Below are positions 49,194-57,673 of a stretch of DNA of 64,000 nucleotides, piece after piece (positions within the stretch are counted from its first letter, which is position 1; every line of letters starts with the position of its first letter). Source of the DNA: Telmatospirillum siberiense (lineage in GTDB: Bacteria > Pseudomonadota > Alphaproteobacteria > Rhodospirillales > Magnetospirillaceae); the NCBI RefSeq assembly GCF_002845745.1, contig NZ_PIUM01000003.1, forward strand, positions 124,001 to 188,000, read 5' to 3'. The translations under genes and the position numbers were made by a program. The notes beneath the pieces are model-generated. The model searched no databases. It was not told where the DNA came from and was given only the letters and a program-made list of their open reading frames with translations.

Positions 49194-49844
49194 TTATTTA
49201 ATACACCCAAGATCCGCTAACGCAGCCCTAAGATTTACCTCAAACAATCGAAAAGATTCCGCTCGCCGAAGGCTGTCAACTGACTGCCTTTGAGCGATAG
49301 CTGAAAATACTTGCTGCACGTTTACAGCACGATGCCTACCTCTAACAATTTTCAGAGCGCGCTCCAAGACCTGTTTTGGATCAACGAGTCTCTCCGCGGC
49401 AGTGGCGGTGATAGGCAGTTCTAGTGACTCAGCAGATCCAGAGTACCCGAGTGCGGAAGTGACTGCATCTGGGTCTGCAAGTATCCAAGCTTCTGTTTCG
49501 TGACGTGGGGAGATCGCCACGCACCGAACAAGAGGGAATTTAAATTTAAGATACATGGCTGTACAGTATGCGCACGAGCGCATTTCCATCCCCCCCTCGA
49601 GTAGACGCCCCCCCGTATCAGCATGAATAAAGACTATCTTAAAAGCGTCTCTGGCGCTGAACGCCTCTTCAGCAACATCATTAATTGTTGAACGTGTCAA
49701 TAATACAGACGGCGTATCAGGAATAATTGATGAGCATATGCCATCAACAAGTACAATTTCTTCCATAATTTTTGGAAGGAGCACTTCAAAATACGCTCTA
49801 TCCGTCGCCCCTTCATATAGGGCTGCCCAACTCACGTAATTCAT
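49194..49844 (-). CDS. DUF4276-like putative nuclease/TOPRIM-fold protein of a defence pair
   Basis: The 216-residue protein begins with YEGATDRAYFEVLLPKI, like the Glu-containing EGxTE motif of TOPRIM-type proteins. It has VFIHADTGG, a plausible acidic motif, and SPRHETEAWILADPDAV, which matches the ExEAWxLAD signature of the DUF4276/RloB-like group. It is coupled to the upstream ATPase by a 4-base ATGA overlap. The gene is clearly AT-richer than its flanks, a sign of transfer. Such pairs act in phage exclusion in known cases, with the TOPRIM-like protein as the toxic effector. Exact system assignment is not possible from sequence alone. Confidence 0.75.
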   Translation of the reverse strand: MNYVSWAALYEGATDRAYFEVLLPKIMEEIVLVDGICSSIIPDTPSVLLTRSTINDVAEEAFSARDAFKIVFIHADTGGRLLEGGMEMRSCAYCTAMYLKFKFPLVRCVAISPRHETEAWILADPDAVTSALGYSGSAESLELPITATAAERLVDPKQVLERALKIVRGRHRAVNVQQVFSAIAQRQSVDSLRRAESFRLFEVNLRAALADLGCIK

Positions 49845-51175
49845 GCCGCATCTGTCGGATGCTGGAGCAGCCTTTCAGCTTCAAACCTTGAAAGACGCGT
49901 CTCCGGATTAAGTAAATCCCCAGTCGGGTCAATACCTGTCCGCATTCGCGTTCGTGTTGTTCGGGCACGCGTTGTCGGGTCAATCGTTATTACACTGTCC
50001 GCAACTATAATCTCATCATCTCTAAGTACAGCCATAACTTTTGGGGAGTGTGTATTAATCAAAATCTGAAATGATGCGGTAGATGGCTCAGTAGAGGCGT
50101 GAGCTGCACTGCGCAGAAAATCTACAAGCATAGGTATGCGCCCTTCATGCACACCATTTTCCGGCTCCTCAAAACATAACGTACCACGCCTTGCCGGATC
50201 ATTTAGAACTGTAAGCAAAGAAAGTAGCCGTAAAGTGCCATCAGAAATAACCCTAGAACTAAAAACTTGATTACCAACAAATTCTATACTAAATGAATAC
50301 TGTCTTTGATTCGGATCATTTTTTACATCGAGACCACTTACTGATGGTATAAGCGATGCAAGATCGCTGCTAATATCAGACAGGACGCCATTTGGCCTAG
50401 TTTCTGTCGCAGTTTCATCTTTTAATCGCGCCAAGACAGCCGATAGGTTCGATGCATCTGGTTTCAATGCTCGATCCTCGAACCTGTCGTTTGCACTCCT
50501 CGCTGCTCTGGGGTTAATCTCAAGAAACCTCATACTCGCAAGCATCTCTCGAAGGGCATAAAGATGAGGAAACTCAGCCGTAGCGATCGTTGAAAGCGCG
50601 GTACGAGACGCCTCTTTGAGAGAAAGCTGCATTGGCCGACCATGTTTCTGCCGACCATCCTGCCTCACTACAATCGCATCACGATCATCATTGATCCGTA
50701 TGAATGGATTAACGCGGGCATTGTAAGTGACTTCAGATTTACGAAAAAACGTGGCCCGATCATCTTTTTTTGAGATTGGGGCACAAAATTCTTCGCGGAC
50801 AAACACGCCGCGCGGCATGTCATCTGCACCAAGAATTAACCCGAGCTTCAATTCATAACGAAGACGACGTGCTGGTATTTCATAAGTTGTTCCGAAAGCA
50901 TCCACTCCCTTACGACTCAGTAAAACCTCTATCGCAAAAGACATGCAATCAGAAATTCCAGAAGGCGTTTTTCGAAAAAGCTCCTCTGGCTCCCCTCGTA
51001 AATCTTGCATTGCAGTACGTATGTCATGCTGAGCAAGAAGGGATAGAAATCGGAGAGCATCGAATAAGTTCGATTTTCCGCTTGCATTTGGCCCGACCAC
51101 GGCCGATAGAGGGCGGAGATCTAAACCAAAATTTTCAAACGTCTTAAAGCCGTCTATTTCGATTCGTGTCAGCAT
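49841..51175 (-). CDS. AAA/ABC-type ATPase of a defence pair
   Basis: This 444-residue ATPase is related to RecF/OLD-type AAA_21 proteins: N-terminal GFKTFENFGLDL, Walker A VGPNASGKSN (about residues 28-36), ABC-like signature SDGTLRLLSLL, Walker B with FEEPENGVHEGRI (about 337), and switch His in INTHSPKVMAVL (about 375). Such ATPases sense phage proteins or DNA and control a partner effector. It is co-translated with the DUF4276-like gene and low in GC. No integrase, tRNA or clear attachment site flanks the pair. Confidence 0.85.
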   Translation of the reverse strand: MLTRIEIDGFKTFENFGLDLRPLSAVVGPNASGKSNLFDALRFLSLLAQHDIRTAMQDLRGEPEELFRKTPSGISDCMSFAIEVLLSRKGVDAFGTTYEIPARRLRYELKLGLILGADDMPRGVFVREEFCAPISKKDDRATFFRKSEVTYNARVNPFIRINDDRDAIVVRQDGRQKHGRPMQLSLKEASRTALSTIATAEFPHLYALREMLASMRFLEINPRAARSANDRFEDRALKPDASNLSAVLARLKDETATETRPNGVLSDISSDLASLIPSVSGLDVKNDPNQRQYSFSIEFVGNQVFSSRVISDGTLRLLSLLTVLNDPARRGTLCFEEPENGVHEGRIPMLVDFLRSAAHASTEPSTASFQILINTHSPKVMAVLRDDEIIVADSVITIDPTTRARTTRTRMRTGIDPTGDLLNPETRLSRFEAERLLQHPTDAA

Positions 51176-51439
51176 TTCGGTGGGCTACGGTCCCTCAGGT
51201 TGAGCTAGACAACAAAGTCCCTTTTCAGAAAAGACCGTTCTCGACAGCACAGTCAACCCAGAATGTGATAATGGCCTCTGCTGAAAGCGATCTCTCCTGC
51301 GTAACCGATTACCTTCAACTCAAACAAGCCTATGTACATAGCACAAACAATGACGCACGCTAAAAGCACAAAAAAACAGACTCCGACAAAAGCCTAAAGG
51401 GGTTTGGCCGAGGTTTTCCCGGCCAAGCCAATCCGCCCC
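51176..51439. other. Intergenic region upstream of the defence pair
   Basis: These 264 bases contain the promoter side of the ATPase gene and the 3' side of the beta-propeller gene. Composition shifts from AT-rich to GC-rich near 51400, which gives the right edge of the imported segment. Short plus-strand open frames here lack coding character. No inverted repeats large enough for an insertion boundary were seen. Confidence 0.4.
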
Positions 51440-52615
51440 TTACCGCCCCTGCCCGATCCGCGCCGAGGCGGGGTGTCCCGGCATCTTCAGGCGTTTTCCC
51501 GTATCGGTGACGTCCGTGCCCTGCACACGAAAGATCGAGAAGTCGCCGTCGTTGAAATTACCGACATAGAGATAGCCGCCATCCGGCGAAAACCCGATGG
51601 CTTCCGGCACGCCGCCGACCTCCAGTTCCTTCAGTTTGGTCACCTGCTTGCCGTTGATCCTCAGCACCTGGATGGTGCCGTTCTTCGCATAGAAGAAGGA
51701 ATTCTTGGCGGCGGTGGAACCACGGATGACGGTCGCCACGGCGACGTCGCCCTTCGGGCTGATGGCCAGGCCTTCCGGAAAATCGCCGATGGCGATGCGG
51801 TCGATGACCCGCGGCGGCTGCGCTTCCAGATCGATGACCGTCATGTCGTCGATGCTGCCATCGGCCGCCAGGCTGCCCTGATCGACGGTCAGCGCCAATT
51901 TGCCGTCGGGCGTGACCACCACATTGTAGGGCATCAGGCCGGTGGGCAGATCGACCTTTCCGTAGGACACCTTGCCGTCGGCGATGTCCAGGATGGAAAT
52001 CTGATGGGCCAGATTGCGGACCGCCAGCGCCCGCTTGCCGTCCGGGGTGAACTGCACATGGGCGACGCTGTCGGGAAGGGAAACGGTGTCGACCAGTTTG
52101 ACCTCCGTCCCCTTGATCGAAAACACGCTGACCGACTTGTCCGCCCGGTTGGCGACCAGCGCCATGTCCCCCTTGGGACTGATATCGAGACCGGAGGGTT
52201 GCTTGCCTCCGCTGATGGTATCGAGCAGCCGGGGAGGATCGACCGTCAGGTCGACGACGAAAATCTTGTTGTCGGGCACCAGTTTCAGCGTGCCGTTATC
52301 GCCCGCCACATCGACGGAATCCGCCAGCAGGGCGAATTTCCCCGACGGATGGACGGCAAGGTTGGTCGGCGGGCCGGCGATGCTGTTGGGCAGCGGGATG
52401 ACGCTGTCGATCTTCGGATTGGCGGGATCGGACAGATCGACGACGACGAAACTGTCCCTGCCCGGTGGAAAGAAGACCGGCTTGCCGTCGTCGTTCCAAA
52501 GATATTTCTCGTCATTGCCGACGATCATCAATGGTTTGGCCTGGGCGGCCGCCAAAGGACCGCACGCCAGGACGAAAGCGAGCAATCCCAAGGCCGTGGT
52601 CGAACGAAGGGTCAT
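51440..52615 (-). CDS. Secreted beta-propeller (YVTN-like) protein
   Basis: This 391-residue precursor has a signal peptide (LGLLAFVLACGPLAAAQA, cleavage after AQA) and then repeated blades of about 45 residues with patterns such as HPSGKFALLADS, SPKGDMALVANRADKSVSVF, TPDGKRALAVRN and SPDGGYLYVGNF, typical of a seven-bladed YVTN/lactonase-like propeller. It is likely periplasmic. Function is unknown; related folds bind ligands or act as lactonases. The ATG at 52615 follows GGGGGAGG at about 9 bases; an upstream in-frame start would put the Shine-Dalgarno inside the gene. It lies just beyond the CRISPR remnant. Confidence 0.85.
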   Translation of the reverse strand: MTLRSTTALGLLAFVLACGPLAAAQAKPLMIVGNDEKYLWNDDGKPVFFPPGRDSFVVVDLSDPANPKIDSVIPLPNSIAGPPTNLAVHPSGKFALLADSVDVAGDNGTLKLVPDNKIFVVDLTVDPPRLLDTISGGKQPSGLDISPKGDMALVANRADKSVSVFSIKGTEVKLVDTVSLPDSVAHVQFTPDGKRALAVRNLAHQISILDIADGKVSYGKVDLPTGLMPYNVVVTPDGKLALTVDQGSLAADGSIDDMTVIDLEAQPPRVIDRIAIGDFPEGLAISPKGDVAVATVIRGSTAAKNSFFYAKNGTIQVLRINGKQVTKLKELEVGGVPEAIGFSPDGGYLYVGNFNDGDFSIFRVQGTDVTDTGKRLKMPGHPASARIGQGR

Positions 52616-52718
52616 CGTGACATACCTCCCCCTTATTATTATCAACCGTAGCTTGAGACGGCGCGGGGAGGTCTGTCAAATAACCATGTTAAAATGTGTG
52701 ATTTAGCGGATGTCCAGG

Positions 52719-52816
52719 GTTTCGCCCCACGCTCCCCTGCGGGGAGCGACCCTTTCGTTCCGCCGTTTGCCACATGTAAACGTCGTTTCGATCCACGCTC
52801 CCCTGTGGGGAGCGAC
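52719..52816 (-). CRISPR. Minimal type I-C CRISPR array: two repeats, one spacer
   Basis: Two 32-base repeats (52719-52750 and 52785-52816) flank one 34-base spacer (52751-52784). Read on the minus strand they start GTCGCTCCCC and end CGAAAC with the palindromic CTCCCC/GGGGAG core, the type I-C form. The distal repeat differs from the proximal one at three positions, as terminal repeats often do. Orientation follows cas3. No leader is present, because the cas5 stub directly precedes the first repeat. No further repeat was seen on either side. Confidence 0.88.
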
Positions 52817-52954
52817 CTTCCAATGAATGGCTTCCAGGATGCCCCGCGCGGCGGAGGGCGTCATGACGTCGTAGGACACCCGCTCGACCTTCATTTCCGG
52901 CCGCGTGAACAGGGCGTGATCACCGGATACCAAGAGTCTGATGCCATGCGGCAT
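52817..52954 (-). pseudogene. cas5c: Truncated cas5 (type I-C, Cas5c/Cas5d) stub
   Basis: The first 46 codons match the start of Cas5c, with [20 protein letters not shown] and [16 protein letters not shown]. The normal protein is about 220 residues. After codon 46 the frame runs without a stop into the CRISPR repeat-spacer-repeat and ends at 52703, giving an 83-residue chimera. A GGGGGA Shine-Dalgarno precedes the ATG and the start is 11 bases after the cas3 stop, the usual cas3-cas5 spacing. Everything normally between cas5 and the array (cas8c, cas7, cas4, cas1, cas2, leader) is missing. It cannot make a Cascade subunit or process crRNA. Confidence 0.88.
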
Positions 52955-52965
52955 GGGCTATCCCC

Positions 52966-55182
52966 CTAAAAAATCGTATTTTCCAAAACATCCGCGTTTT
53001 CCCAGACCAAGCCGACTTCCGGCTGGTAGAGGCTCGAATCGGTCAGCACGGCGAACTGCTCCCCCCACAGGTCGGACCGAAGGAACGCCACCCGTCCATT
53101 GGCCAGCAGGGCGGCGCGATCCCTGGGCGGTACCTGAACGATGAAGGATTGCAAATCGCGGGCGGCCTTGCCGGGAGAGGCATCCGGCGAATTCAGGCGG
53201 TCCAGCACCGGCCGCACATGGTCGCCGTCATCGATGATCACCGGGACCAGACCGCTTTCGATCATCCGGAAATCGGCCGCCGCCGTCCGATAGTTGAACA
53301 TCGTTTGTCCGTCGCTCAGCGAGAACTGTCCCAGGATCTTCTTTTCATCCAGTTGCCCCGCCCCCTTGCGCCAGAAGACCTCCTTGAAATAGGCCCGCAT
53401 GGCGTCCGGCGACAAAAGGTCGTCATGGGATTCCGCCATCCGGGCGAAATCGGCGGCCAGTTGCGCGACTTCGCCCGGCGGCGGATTGTCCTTGGCCTTG
53501 AAAACAGTAACGATGCTCTGCTCGATGGGCCGCCCGCCCTCGCGATTGCACCGTCCGGCGGCCTGGGCAATTTGGTCCAGCCCGGCCTCCGCCCGCCAGA
53601 CGCATGGAAAATCGACGTCGACCCCCGCCTCGATCAGCGACGTGGCGATCAGACGGCAGGGTTTTCCGTTCTCCAGATCCGTCCTGACCCGCTCCAGAAT
53701 TCGGCGCCTGTGGACGGCATATTGACGTGTGGTCAGATGGACGAGGCCGTCCAGACCGGCCTGCCCGGCCTGCCGATACAGTCGCAGGGCATGTCTGCGG
53801 CTGTTGACGATGACCAGGGCCTGATGGTGATCGCGCAAGGCGTCGACCAGCGCATCGTCATCCAGGACATGGCCCTTGGAAATCCGGACCCGTCTGAGTT
53901 TTTGCGACAGGGCCTTGGGGTCGGGAGCGAGTTCCCGCCCCTCCAGTTCCAAACCGCCATGTTTGAAGTCACGGACGTCCAGCGCGGGTTGCGTGGCCGT
54001 ACACAAAATGATCGTCGCGCCGTAGTGTCGCGCCAGTTCGTCCAGCGCCGCCAGACAGGGGCGCAGAAGCTTCAGCGGCAAGGTCTGCGCCTCATCGAGA
54101 ATGATGACGCTGTTGGCCAGATTGTGCAGCTTGCGGCACCGCGAGGGACGATTGCCGAACAGGCTTTCGAACAACTGCACATTGGTGGTGACCACCACCG
54201 GCGCGGCCCAATCCTCCATGGCCCGCTTCAGCTTATCCCGCCGTTCTCTTTCCTGAAATTTTTCCTCGTCGATGGAGGAATGGTGTTCGAGAACGACATC
54301 ATCCCCAAGCACAGAGCGGAAAATGGCGGCGTTCTGGTCGATGATCGAGGTGAAGGGAATGGCGTAGACGATCCGCCGCAGATTGTGCGCCTTGGCATGA
54401 TCGAGCGCGAATCCCAGCGAAGCCAGGGTCTTGCCGCCCCCCGTCGGCACCGTCAGGGTGAACAGGCCCTTCCCGTCCGAGGCCCGGCCACGGACATGCG
54501 TCAGGATCTCGTCGCGCAGGACATTGACATTGCTGACGGCGGCCTTCTTTCGCTTGTCCGCCATGTAGGCGTCGAAGCGACCGATCAGAACGTCGATTTC
54601 CGCGCGCAAATCCGGCCAGTCGCGATCGGCGTCCGGCGTGTAAAAGCCCTCGGTGTCCTTGAAGTCGGCATCGACGAGGCAGGAAAACAGCATCCGTCCG
54701 AGAAAGGACAGTTGAAAGGCGCAGGTCTCTCTCGATATTTGCGACGGCTTGATCGCCGCCGGCCACAAAGGCCCGACATCGATATCGATTTCCTGCCGCC
54801 AGATTTCATCGATCGGCTCTACGGATTTGCCGAGCCTATCCAGCAAGACGTCCTTATCCGCCAGCCCCGCATGATGCCCGGCGATGGCATAGGAGACGAG
54901 CTGCGCGGCAACCTGATCGAAGCCATCGGCGGCCAGCGTCAGGATTTCCCTGGCCCCGGCGGTGGAATGATCGACCGGATCCGCCGCCCCCATGAGGCGC
55001 GCCTGGAATTTTCTGGAGTATTTACCCAAATCATGCAGAAGACCGGCGATCCTGGCGGCATTCTCACCGCCAAATTCCGCAGCGAACCGCGAAGCCCTTG
55101 TCCCGGTCGCCGTAAGATGATTGCGAAGCCTGTGCCATTTTTCCTGGCTATCGTCGTCAGCAAGACTGTGCGCGAAATACAT
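52966..55182 (-). CDS. cas3: CRISPR-associated helicase/nuclease Cas3 (type I-C)
   Basis: Cas3 is the effector that unwinds and degrades DNA once Cascade has bound a target. The 738-residue protein appears complete: an N-terminal HD nuclease (LLHDLGKYSRKF, His-Asp near residues 50-51, and DHSTAGAREIL), then an SF2 helicase with Walker A TVPTGGGKTLAS (about 245), DExx box VILDEAQTLP (about 365), and motif III LCTATQPAL. It has no Cascade to recruit it, so interference in this locus is not possible unless another type I-C system exists elsewhere. It is divergent from the higA remnant. Confidence 0.94.
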   Translation of the reverse strand: MYFAHSLADDDSQEKWHRLRNHLTATGTRASRFAAEFGGENAARIAGLLHDLGKYSRKFQARLMGAADPVDHSTAGAREILTLAADGFDQVAAQLVSYAIAGHHAGLADKDVLLDRLGKSVEPIDEIWRQEIDIDVGPLWPAAIKPSQISRETCAFQLSFLGRMLFSCLVDADFKDTEGFYTPDADRDWPDLRAEIDVLIGRFDAYMADKRKKAAVSNVNVLRDEILTHVRGRASDGKGLFTLTVPTGGGKTLASLGFALDHAKAHNLRRIVYAIPFTSIIDQNAAIFRSVLGDDVVLEHHSSIDEEKFQERERRDKLKRAMEDWAAPVVVTTNVQLFESLFGNRPSRCRKLHNLANSVIILDEAQTLPLKLLRPCLAALDELARHYGATIILCTATQPALDVRDFKHGGLELEGRELAPDPKALSQKLRRVRISKGHVLDDDALVDALRDHHQALVIVNSRRHALRLYRQAGQAGLDGLVHLTTRQYAVHRRRILERVRTDLENGKPCRLIATSLIEAGVDVDFPCVWRAEAGLDQIAQAAGRCNREGGRPIEQSIVTVFKAKDNPPPGEVAQLAADFARMAESHDDLLSPDAMRAYFKEVFWRKGAGQLDEKKILGQFSLSDGQTMFNYRTAAADFRMIESGLVPVIIDDGDHVRPVLDRLNSPDASPGKAARDLQSFIVQVPPRDRAALLANGRVAFLRSDLWGEQFAVLTDSSLYQPEVGLVWENADVLENTIF

Positions 55183-55361
55183 TTTCCAGGATCACGGCAA
55201 CGATTTATACAGCTTTCAATTGTGCGATCCCTTTTAAAGGCTGGCAAGACTGTTTCCGCGCCGGCAACTCTTTATCTGCGGATCACCCCCGACACGGAGC
55301 ACATGGTCGCGGAAAAATCTTTCTTATTCTAATATCGCATATTGCCTCCGGAATATGATCA
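55183..55361. promoter_or_regulatory. Divergent cas3 / higA-like intergenic region
   Basis: These 179 bases lie between two divergent genes and should hold their promoters; composition is somewhat AT-richer than average from 55290 to 55350. No toxin-like gene was seen here, although HigB/RelE toxins usually stand next to higA. Confidence 0.35.
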
Positions 55362-55836
55362 GTGGTGCAAGATCAGCCGGAGTCGGAAACAACGGAGCAA
55401 ACAGAAAGGATTACCGAGAACAGCCCATTTGACGCCACGGTGTCGCATGCATGGCGGGCTTTCCGGGCATCGTCGCCCGTGCGGATCGCGCCGCCCCGTT
55501 CCGAAGCGGAATACTCGGCGCTGACCGCGCTCATGAATGATCTTCTGGACGAAATCGGTGACGATGAAGGACATGAAGATGTCGATCTGCTCGATTTGGT
55601 GTCGGCCCTGGTCGAGGCTTAGTGAGAGAGAGAATATTGAAATCCCGGACGCGCCGCCGGCGGATGTTCTGGCCTTCCTGATGCGCGAACATGACTTGAA
55701 GCAAAGCGATTTGCGCACCGAATTCGGCACACAGTCGGTCGTCAGCGAGGTTCTGCGCGGCAAACGCAACATCACGGCGGCGCAGGCGAAAGCATTGGGC
55801 AATCGTTTTGCCGTGTCGCCGGCCGCCTTTTTGTAA
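55362..55836 (+). pseudogene. Frameshifted HigA-like antitoxin / HTH regulator
   Basis: Two overlapping frames together encode a HigA-type protein. The first (55362-55622) has RSEAEYSALTALMNDLLDEI and DLLDLVSALVEA. The second continues ERENIEIPDAPPADVLAFL and the HTH region REHDLKQSDLRTEFGTQ, then VVSEVLRGKRNITAAQAKAL. Removing one G at about 55622 would join them as EAYERENIEIPD, which matches the family's linker pattern. The intact protein would be about 157 residues. So it is a single-base-insertion pseudogene, a sequencing error or, less likely, a programmed frameshift. No cognate toxin is adjacent. Confidence 0.8.
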
Positions 55837-55944
55837 TCAACCCAAGAGAAACAGCGACTCGAAGTTTTCCGGCCTGGATGAACGAATCGCCCGGCGGCGG
55901 CTTTCCCAGATCAACCCGGCATAACCGCCGGGCGTCTTCGCGGA

Positions 55945-56757
55945 TCACTCCCGCGCCAGGTCCTGCCAATGGAAGAGGACCGCCGCCGCCGCCGCCAAAA
56001 GAACCGCCATGCCGGCCAGGGAAAGCGGCGCCAGCAGCGGCCAGATGCCGTCGGCGCCGCCGCTCCCGACGCTCCAGTTCAGCAGCATCTCCACCGCCAG
56101 GCTGGGAACGGCCAATTGCTGGAGGGGGGAAAGATGCTCGATCGACAGCCTTCCGGCGGTTACGGCCTCGATGACGATGATCAGCGAGACCGAGGACAGG
56201 GTGGCCAGCGGAGAGCGGGTGATCACCGCCAACAGGGCGGCCAGCGCCCCCCAGATGGCCACCTTCAGGACGGATGCCAGGAAGGCCGCCGCCAGGGGAA
56301 CGAGGGCGGTGGCCAAACCGTCGAAACGCGGCATGGGATGGCGCCACAGCCCGGCTTCGAGGAAACCCAAGACGACGGCGGCCAATCCGACCAGACAGAC
56401 GACGGCGGCGACCGCCAAAACGAAAACGAGGACCTTTCCGGCGATCAGGGCGGTGCGGCCGCTGCGGGGAACGATATAGCGCCAGGTCTCCCAGCGATAA
56501 TCGCCGGCCATCAGACCGGCGGCGCCACCGGCCAGAAAGATCTCGGCCAGAAGATTGCCGCCGATTCCCAGGGCATGGCTCAAATCCCGCACGCCATCCA
56601 CATGGCTGACGTCCACCACGACGGCGGCGCGAAAAAACAGCATGGCGGCCAGTTGGAACAGGAAGAAGGCGCAAGGGACGGACAGGAATCCCCAGAACAG
56701 CAGCCGGCCGTCGCGGCGCAGCTTTTCGGCCTCCGCCCGCATGACGTCACCGATCAT
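55945..56757 (-). CDS. ABC-2 type transporter permease
   Basis: This 270-residue inner-membrane protein has about six hydrophobic helices (for example LLFWGFLSVPCAFFLFQLAA, FLSGG-less loops, VFVLAVAAVVCLVGLAAVVL). It shares an 11-base overlap with the ATPase gene if the ATG at 56757 is used; the ATG at 56742 is an alternative. It forms an exporter with the ATPase at 56747-57661. The substrate is unknown. Confidence 0.85.
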   Translation of the reverse strand: MIGDVMRAEAEKLRRDGRLLFWGFLSVPCAFFLFQLAAMLFFRAAVVVDVSHVDGVRDLSHALGIGGNLLAEIFLAGGAAGLMAGDYRWETWRYIVPRSGRTALIAGKVLVFVLAVAAVVCLVGLAAVVLGFLEAGLWRHPMPRFDGLATALVPLAAAFLASVLKVAIWGALAALLAVITRSPLATLSSVSLIIVIEAVTAGRLSIEHLSPLQQLAVPSLAVEMLLNWSVGSGGADGIWPLLAPLSLAGMAVLLAAAAAVLFHWQDLARE

Positions 56758-57661
56758 CGCCGCCCTCCTCGACCAGTCCGACGAAATAGCGTTCGAGATC
56801 GCGCCCCTGCCATTTCGCCTCGTAAAGCTCAAGGCCGGCGGCGGTCAAACGGCTCAACAGACGGGGGGCCTCGTCACGGGTGATGGAGACCTTGATCCGA
56901 CCGTCCGGCTGCGGCCGGGCGGCATCGCCGATCAGGCGGCAAGCCTCTTCGACCGGGCGGATGTCGAGCAGCAGATGATCCCCGCCGATCAGCTCGGCCA
57001 CCGCCCCGCTGGCCGCCAGCCGGCCCCGATGGAGGATCGCCACATGGTCGCAAACCCGCTGCACCTCGTCCAGCATGTGGCTGGACAGCATGACGGTCAC
57101 CCCGTCCCGCTCCGCCAGATCGCGGAACAGGTCGCGCATTTCGACGATGCCGACCGGATCCATGCCGTTGGTCGGCTCGTCGAGAACCACGGCGCGCGGA
57201 TGGCCGATCAGGGTGGAGGCGATGCCCAGCCGCTGCTTCATGCCAAGGGAATAGCCGCCGACCCGGCGCCCGGCCGCCTCTTCCAGTCCGACGCGGGCCA
57301 GCAGGGCCCGGCGCTCGGGTCCGGGACAGGAAACGCCGGCATATCCGGCCAGGACGGAAAGCGTCTCCTCGCCGGTCAGAAAGGGATAAAGGCGGGTCGT
57401 CTCGATCAGGCCGCCGACGGAACGCAACACCCCGGGAGCCTCGCGCAGGCTTTTGCCGAAAAGACGGAACGATCCCTTATCCGGATGGACCAGGCCGAGC
57501 ACGACGCGCAGCAGCGTGCTCTTGCCGGCGCCGTTCGGGCCGAGCAGCCCGAAAATGCCGCCCTCGGCGACCTGCAGGCTGAGATCGTCCAGGGCGGCGA
57601 CGACCCCGCCGCCGCGACCGTAGGTCTTGGAAACCTTCTCGACGTCCAGAAACGCAGCCAA
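56747..57661 (-). CDS. ABC transporter ATPase (CcmA/NatA-like, ABC-2 exporter)
   Basis: This 304-residue cytoplasmic ATPase has Walker [21 protein letters not shown], signature GYSLGMKQRLGIA, Walker B AVVLDEPTNGMDP and switch His MLSSHMLDEV. A C-terminal extension (about 210-304) is typical for ABC-2 ATPases. The gene follows cysS by 12 bases and is coupled to the permease. The export substrate cannot be told. Confidence 0.93.
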   Translation of the reverse strand: MAAFLDVEKVSKTYGRGGGVVAALDDLSLQVAEGGIFGLLGPNGAGKSTLLRVVLGLVHPDKGSFRLFGKSLREAPGVLRSVGGLIETTRLYPFLTGEETLSVLAGYAGVSCPGPERRALLARVGLEEAAGRRVGGYSLGMKQRLGIASTLIGHPRAVVLDEPTNGMDPVGIVEMRDLFRDLAERDGVTVMLSSHMLDEVQRVCDHVAILHRGRLAASGAVAELIGGDHLLLDIRPVEEACRLIGDAARPQPDGRIKVSITRDEAPRLLSRLTAAGLELYEAKWQGRDLERYFVGLVEEGGDDR

Positions 57662-57673
57662 TCGGCCCTCGCC

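Noticed and set aside
51166-51363. Plus-strand 65-codon frame upstream of the ATPase gene
   Set aside because: No Shine-Dalgarno or conserved pattern; probably chance within the promoter region.
52785-52954. Cas5 chimera considered as a functional fusion protein
   Set aside because: Only 46 residues of Cas5 remain and the rest is translated repeat and spacer, so no functional fold is expected.
55772-56674. 300-codon frame overlapping the ABC-2 permease
   Set aside because: It is Arg/Gly-rich, an out-of-frame reading of the permease gene on the same strand.
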